Source: Candidatus Zhuqueibacterota bacterium 4484_219 (GTDB lineage: Bacteria; Zhuqueibacterota; JdFR-76; 4484-219). Taken from it: a DNA stretch of 6,315 nt. Shown piece after piece: positions 1 to 3,778 of the stretch. A model generated the notes under the pieces. That model was not told the origin of the DNA. It worked only from the letters and a program-made list of their open reading frames with translations, and made no database searches. The position numbers and the translations under genes were made by a program. Numbering within the stretch: the stretch's first letter is position 1; every line of letters begins with the position of its first letter. The stretch lies in NCBI GenBank assembly GCA_002085035.1, contig MZGM01000082.1:1-6315 (forward strand), in the 5' to 3' direction.

Positions 1-1
1 T

Positions 2-379
2 CCCTTACAAGACGACATGGTGGACCTTTTGAAAACACTCCGAAGCAAAAACAGTAATTCAGACCATGTTTTTTTAAGCAGCACCGGCAAGCCGTTGAAA
101 TCTGTCAGGAGAGTTTTTCAGAAAGCGTTAAAAAAGGCAGGAATCTTGAATTTTCGGTTTCATGATTTACGCCACACGTTTGCATCTCACTTTGTTATGA
201 ACGGCGGCGATCTTTTAACGCTCAAAGAAATTTTAGGTCACAGTAGTATGAAAATGGTTGAAAGATATACCCATTTGGCAGCGGCGTACAAGCGGAGACA
301 GATAAATAATCTTAGGGGCGTGTTTTCAATTTGCCACCCTATTGCCACCTCGCAGAAAATCATTAACTTGAATCAGTAA
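2..379 (+). CDS. Tyrosine recombinase/phage-type integrase, C-terminal part (5' end outside window)
   Basis: The reading frame is open from the left edge of the window, so this is the 3' end of a longer gene; the ATG at 17 is internal. Only the catalytic domain's second half is visible (126 codons). It holds the box II motif HDLRH (161-175, catalytic Arg at 170-172), then LGH (233-241) and, 24 bases further on, the nucleophile tyrosine in the ERYTHL motif (Tyr codon 266-268). These are the conserved R, H and Y of the tyrosine recombinase family, which cut and rejoin DNA through a 3'-phosphotyrosine intermediate. The catalytic Lys and first Arg would lie upstream, out of view. The gene is convergent with tRNA-Phe, whose 3' end is 55 bases beyond the stop codon, so it is probably the integrase of an element inserted at that tRNA. 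XerC/D-type housekeeping recombinases share these motifs, but the tRNA context favours an integrase. Whether the full gene is intact cannot be judged. Confidence 0.9.
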   Translation, partial: PLQDDMVDLLKTLRSKNSNSDHVFLSSTGKPLKSVRRVFQKALKKAGILNFRFHDLRHTFASHFVMNGGDLLTLKEILGHSSMKMVERYTHLAAAYKRRQINNLRGVFSICHPIATSQKIINLNQ

Positions 380-389
380 TTGTGCCTAT

Positions 390-426
390 AAAAAAAGCCC
401 TGTAAGTCACATACTTACAGAGCTTT
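390..426 (-). terminator. Intrinsic terminator of tRNA-Phe (and probably of the sugar kinase)
   Basis: On the - strand the RNA would form a 14-bp stem (426-413 paired with 407-394) with a 5-base loop (408-412). It is followed by a run of seven U (complement of 396-390), whose first three bases also close the stem. The pair at 421/399 is a U-G wobble in the - strand RNA but a C/A mismatch in a + strand RNA, and there is no T-run after the hairpin on the + strand. The structure therefore fits termination of leftward transcription from tRNA-Phe, and not of the integrase gene. Confidence 0.85.
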
Positions 427-434
427 GGCAATAG

Positions 435-507
435 TGGCGCCCCGCGGAATCGAACCGCGCACACACGGATTTTCAGTCCGTTGCTCTACCGACTGAGCTA
501 GAGCGCC
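435..507 (-). tRNA. tRNA-Phe (anticodon GAA)
   Basis: The - strand folds into a full 73-base cloverleaf. There is a 7-bp acceptor stem (GGCGCTC with GGGCGCC, including a T-G wobble), a 4-bp D stem (GCTC/GAGC) and a 5-bp anticodon stem (ACGGA/TCCGT). The loop CTGAAAA gives anticodon GAA. A 5-base variable loop and a 5-bp T stem (CGCGG/CCGCG) with loop TTCGATT follow. The discriminator base is A. The 3' CCA is not encoded (CTA follows), so it must be added by a CCA-adding enzyme. The gene appears intact despite the neighbouring integrase. Confidence 0.97.
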
Positions 508-526
508 ACCCGAAATTTGTGGTTAA

Positions 527-555
527 AATATAATAAATTTTTCACTCCATGTCAA
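527..555 (-). promoter_or_regulatory. Sigma70-type promoter of tRNA-Phe
   Basis: Read on the - strand, a perfect -35 TTGACA (550-555) is followed after exactly 17 bases by TATATT (527-532), one base from the consensus -10. Transcription would start near 520, giving a leader of about 13 bases before the tRNA 5' end at 507. The promoter sits in the 64-base gap between the sugar kinase stop codon and the tRNA. Such strength is typical of stable-RNA genes. Confidence 0.85.
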
Positions 556-571
556 GGCTAAATTTTGCTTT

Positions 572-1660
572 CTATCCAGTACTAAAACTGTCGACTTTTA
601 CACCTTCATCTATTTCGACTACATAAGCTTTTCCTCCAATTTCAGTTATTGCTTCGGCTACCCGGTGTTGCTCGAAGGGACTGTAGACAAACATGCAGCC
701 GCCACCTCCGGAGCCAAGAATTTTTCCCCCCAATGCACCGCAGTCTAACGCTGTTTGTAACATGCGATCGATTTTGGGAGTAGAGATCTGCAGATTTTCT
801 CGCAGTATCTTTTGATGAAGATTTAATAGATTACCCAAAGCAATATGATCGACTTCTGAATTTTGTAACAAGCGCAATGCCTGCCTGGTAATGTCGCGAT
901 TGCGGAGAAAACCCTCCAGTAAGCGAAACTCATCAGCGCTCAATTGAGGGCGAAGTTTATCACAGATCTGCAAAGAAACTTTCGGAAGGTTTTCCCAAGA
1001 TATCTCCGGCTTATGTCGATCAAGAATTTTCAACATACCGCCCTTAACTTTCGCCAGAATGCCTTTGGTGTCTTTGGGTTCTAATGAATCTCCGAGTACA
1101 AATTTGCCCAACTTGCAGGGTAGTTTTCGGGCCATCTGACTGTCCCGAAAGTCGATAAACAGCACATCACCATAACTGGTAGCATAGTGATCCATCTGCC
1201 CCCCGGGTTCATCAAATTCCACTACCTCAGCCTGATGGGCCATTCGGGCTATGAATTCAGCATCATTCGCTGCAGGATGCTCAAAAGCAGTGAGAAGAAA
1301 TTTTACCCAGGCCACAATTAATGCCGATGAACTGGAAGTGCCAGAATTAATAGGGATCGTACTGCGAACTTCGCAATCAAATCCATGAGTAATCGCCAGG
1401 CCCTGCCGTTGTAATACATTGAGGGTACTACGAAAATAATCACGTTCTTTCTGATAGGGAATCTCTGGTTGTAATTGAATAGTTTCTGAGTCGTTAATAT
1501 CTGGCAACTGGAAATGGATTTGTTTGTCAGTACGTGCGTGCCCTGTGATGGTAATACGCAAGCTGATAGCAGCCGCTATTACCGGCAACTGTAGATAATC
1601 TTGATGTTCTCCAAATAAACAAATTCTCCCCGGGGCTGAGACTTGCAGATATTGAATCAT
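572..1660 (-). CDS. GHMP-family sugar kinase, galactokinase-like
   Basis: This 362-residue cytosolic protein has all three GHMP kinase motifs. Motif 1 (residues 10-22, APGR then GEHQDY) carries the residues that hold galactose in galactokinases: R12, E18, H19 and D21, with the same R-to-E spacing of six. Motif 2 (103-113, PINSGTSSSSA) is the ATP phosphate-binding loop. A GGQMDH segment (153-158) supplies the likely catalytic base D157, and a glycine-rich motif 3 (316-322, GSGGGGC) closes the C-terminal domain. Length suits the family (roughly 350-400). The expected reaction is ATP-dependent phosphorylation of the anomeric hydroxyl of a galactose-type sugar. The 'LFGEH' and 'GSGGGG' wording also recalls mevalonate-kinase relatives, so galacturonate, arabinose or another sugar is possible, and no galT/galE neighbour helps to decide. 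The start at ATG 1660 has an excellent ribosome site, GGAGGG (1665-1670), four bases upstream. The stop is TAG. No terminator separates it from tRNA-Phe, so read-through to the tRNA terminator is likely. Confidence 0.85.
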   Translation of the reverse strand: MIQYLQVSAPGRICLFGEHQDYLQLPVIAAAISLRITITGHARTDKQIHFQLPDINDSETIQLQPEIPYQKERDYFRSTLNVLQRQGLAITHGFDCEVRSTIPINSGTSSSSALIVAWVKFLLTAFEHPAANDAEFIARMAHQAEVVEFDEPGGQMDHYATSYGDVLFIDFRDSQMARKLPCKLGKFVLGDSLEPKDTKGILAKVKGGMLKILDRHKPEISWENLPKVSLQICDKLRPQLSADEFRLLEGFLRNRDITRQALRLLQNSEVDHIALGNLLNLHQKILRENLQISTPKIDRMLQTALDCGALGGKILGSGGGGCMFVYSPFEQHRVAEAITEIGGKAYVVEIDEGVKVDSFSTG

Positions 1661-1664
1661 AGAA

Positions 1665-1670
1665 CCCTCC
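1665..1670 (-). promoter_or_regulatory. Ribosome binding site of the sugar kinase
   Basis: On the - strand GGAGGG lies four bases before ATG 1660. It is a near-perfect Shine-Dalgarno sequence and fixes the kinase start. Confidence 0.85.
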
Positions 1671-1681
1671 GATTTTAGTTG

Positions 1682-1710
1682 TTGATTTTCAAATTGTAAA
1701 ACATTATATT
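1682..1710 (+). promoter_or_regulatory. Probable promoter of the permease-EIIA gene
   Basis: TTGATT (1682-1687) and TATATT (1705-1710) are separated by exactly 17 bases, 4/6 and 5/6 matches to the sigma70 hexamers. The start point would be near 1717, giving a leader of about 70 bases before ATG 1790. The possible TTG start codon at 1709 lies inside the -10 box, upstream of the transcript, which argues against its use. Confidence 0.6.
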
Positions 1711-1732
1711 GAAAGAAATCCAGAGCTGTTTA
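1703..1732 (-). promoter_or_regulatory. Probable promoter of the sugar kinase
   Basis: On the - strand a perfect -10 TATAAT (1703-1708) is preceded, at a spacing of 18, by TAAACA (1727-1732), which matches 4 of 6 bases of the -35 consensus. The start point would be near 1696, giving a leader of about 35 bases that carries the GGAGGG ribosome site. The -10 overlaps the -10 of the opposing permease promoter. The -35 assignment is the weaker part. Confidence 0.6.
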
Positions 1733-1789
1733 AGACGAATAATTTTTTCGGGTTGCGAAATCGATCTTATTTGGGAGCTAACTTTAGTT

Positions 1790-3658
1790 ATGCAAAATAA
1801 ACAGGGAAAATTGACTCGTCAATTGGGCATCGTCGATGTTTTTTGTGTCGCTGCCGGTGCAATGGTTAGTTCAGGTTTGTTTGTTCTGCCTGGCTTAGTT
1901 TACGCCAAAGTTGGTCCAGCGGTAATATTAGCCTATATTGTTGCTGGCATCCTGGTCTTACCAGCACTATTTGCCAAGGCTGAACTGTCCACAGCCATGC
2001 CCAAAGCCGGTGGCGATTATTTCTTTATTGAGCGAAGTATGGGTTCAACCGCAGGCACAATAGGCGGTCTTGCAAGCTGGTTTTCACTTAGTCTCAAGAG
2101 TGCATTTTCATTAGTGGGTATCGGTGTATTTGCAACATTGATTACCCCAAATGTTACCGATTGGCAAATCAAACTTGTCGCTGCTGGGTTCTGTGTGTTT
2201 TTTACAGTTCTTAATTTAATAAGTATTAAACTTACAGGTAAAGTTCAGATTGTTCTGGTACTTGTGCTCATTGGCTCATTGGTGCTGTATATTTTTCGCG
2301 GGTCTATGTTGCTTGATGTACATCGCTATACTCCGTTTATGCCGTTTGGCAAAAGTGCTCTATTACCGGCAGTTGGCATGGTTTTCATATCATTTGGTGG
2401 GTTGACGAAAGTAGCAAGCATTGCCGAAGAGGTTAAAAATCCAGCCAAGAATATTCCCTATGGAATGATTTTAGCATTTTGTACGATACTGCTTCTTTAT
2501 GGGTTAACTATTTTTGTGACCGTTGGGTTACTGCCCGGTAATGAACTTGCACATTCCCTTACCCCGATCTCGACTGCTAGTAGTAAAATTCTGGGCACAT
2601 TTGGCAAAGTACTTATGGCAATTGCAGCAATACTTGCCTTTTTTTCTACTGCCAACGCAGGTATTTTAGCTGCTTCGCGATTTCCTATGGCAATGAGTCG
2701 GGATCAACTTTTACCTGATTGTTTCGCCAAAGTGAATAAACGATTCAACACGCCACACTTCTCAATAATATTTACTGGCATTTTCATGCTGACGGTAATA
2801 CTCCTTTTGAACCTCGAAGAGTTGGTTAAAGTTGCTTCTACCATGAAAGTTATTCTATTTCTGCTGGGAATAATGGCATGCATTATCATGCGAGAGTCGA
2901 GAATCCTGAACTACAAGCCAGCATTCGTTTCGCCTCTATATCCCTGGTTACAACTGGTTGGGATCTTCAGCTATGTTTTTCTCCTCTACCAGATGGGAAC
3001 GATAGCGTTTCTATCAGCAGGTGGATTTATTCTTTTAAGTATTTTATGGAATAAAATTTATGCGCACGAGAAAACAGCTCGCAAGTCCGCTCTGATTCAT
3101 ATTGTTGAGCGTGTTACAGCTAAAGAGATAGTCGGGGATTCATTAGCAGCCGAGTTACGAGAAATTTTGAAAGAGCGTGATGAAATAATCGAAGATCGAT
3201 TTGATAAATTGGTAAAAAAATGCGAGATAATTGATATCGATAAACAGCTTACCCTCCCGGAGTTTTTTACAATTGTAGCCAAAAAATTCGCCAAACGATT
3301 AAATATTAATGCCCAGCAATTGTTTGAAGCTCTTATGGAACGGGAGCAACAAACAACGACTGTAATAAAACCGGGATTGGCGATCCCGCACGTAATTATT
3401 GACGGTGAACACAAATTCGAATTACTCATTGCCAGGTCTGAAGCTGGCATTATTTTTACAGAAACATCTCCTCCTGTCTATGCTGTGTTTGTGCTTGTTG
3501 GCTCACCCGATGAAAGGAATTTCCATTTGCGAGCTTTATCGGCTATTGCTCAGATAGTGAACGATGTAAATTTTGACCGGGATTGGTTGCGTGCTAAGAA
3601 CGTTGAACAGTTGCGTGATATTGTGTTGCTGGCAAAAAGACATCGCGATCACAGCTAA
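1790..3658 (+). CDS. APC-superfamily amino-acid-type permease fused to a C-terminal PTS EIIA domain
   Basis: The predicted 622-residue inner-membrane protein has two parts. Residues about 13-423 contain roughly 12 hydrophobic segments with APC transporter signatures. The unwound first helix has GAMVSSGLF (23-31, compare the family's GxxIGxGIF), and the sixth helix region has FISFGGL (199-205) followed by AEEVKNP (212-218). A charged linker (about 451-486) leads to a cytoplasmic PTS EIIA type-2 domain (about 487-622). This carries GLAIPH (529-534), in which H534 is the expected phosphohistidine, then AR (548-549) and HLRAL (579-583), all in family order. The membrane part probably takes up amino acids or polyamines by secondary transport, and the EIIA part probably modulates it according to PTS phosphorylation; substrate and mechanism are inferred. 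ATG 1790 is chosen because the protein begins there in typical APC fashion, and the upstream in-frame TTG (1709) lies inside the promoter. GGGAG (1773-1777) is a somewhat distant ribosome site. It is divergent from the sugar kinase. Confidence 0.88.
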   Translation: MQNKQGKLTRQLGIVDVFCVAAGAMVSSGLFVLPGLVYAKVGPAVILAYIVAGILVLPALFAKAELSTAMPKAGGDYFFIERSMGSTAGTIGGLASWFSLSLKSAFSLVGIGVFATLITPNVTDWQIKLVAAGFCVFFTVLNLISIKLTGKVQIVLVLVLIGSLVLYIFRGSMLLDVHRYTPFMPFGKSALLPAVGMVFISFGGLTKVASIAEEVKNPAKNIPYGMILAFCTILLLYGLTIFVTVGLLPGNELAHSLTPISTASSKILGTFGKVLMAIAAILAFFSTANAGILAASRFPMAMSRDQLLPDCFAKVNKRFNTPHFSIIFTGIFMLTVILLLNLEELVKVASTMKVILFLLGIMACIIMRESRILNYKPAFVSPLYPWLQLVGIFSYVFLLYQMGTIAFLSAGGFILLSILWNKIYAHEKTARKSALIHIVERVTAKEIVGDSLAAELREILKERDEIIEDRFDKLVKKCEIIDIDKQLTLPEFFTIVAKKFAKRLNINAQQLFEALMEREQQTTTVIKPGLAIPHVIIDGEHKFELLIARSEAGIIFTETSPPVYAVFVLVGSPDERNFHLRALSAIAQIVNDVNFDRDWLRAKNVEQLRDIVLLAKRHRDHS

Positions 3659-3724
3659 TAATTCAAGCATTAAATAATATAGAGAACTAATTAGTTTTTT
3701 GCAAGCTTTTGAATTAAAAAAACA

Positions 3725-3753
3725 TTGATTTTTTCAACTAAGATGATTATTTT
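3725..3753 (+). promoter_or_regulatory. Possible promoter of the exonuclease-helicase gene
   Basis: The 120-base gap after the permease is very AT-rich. It contains TTGATT (3725-3730) and TATTTT (3748-3753) spaced by 17 bases, each a 4/6 match. Transcription would begin near 3760, only about 19 bases before ATG 3779. No convincing terminator separates the permease from this gene, so read-through from the permease is also possible. In such AT-rich DNA a match of this quality can arise by chance. Confidence 0.35.
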
Positions 3754-3778
3754 TTAGTCAAAAAGGCGTTACTTTTAT

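Noticed and set aside
1709..1789. N-terminal extension of the permease from a TTG codon (27 extra residues)
   Set aside because: The TTG overlaps the predicted -10 box, the extra residues do not resemble an APC N-terminus, and ATG 1790 begins just before the first membrane helix.
3097..3450. 117-codon open frame on the - strand
   Set aside because: It lies entirely antisense to the linker and EIIA domain of the permease, and its translation is serine/asparagine-rich with no recognisable motif. It is a shadow frame.
3685..3700. AACTAATTAGTT palindrome followed by T's as a permease terminator
   Set aside because: As a hairpin it has only a 4-bp stem with one G-C pair, too weak for intrinsic termination. 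It may be chance in AT-rich DNA or an operator-like dyad, but nothing supports a specific role.
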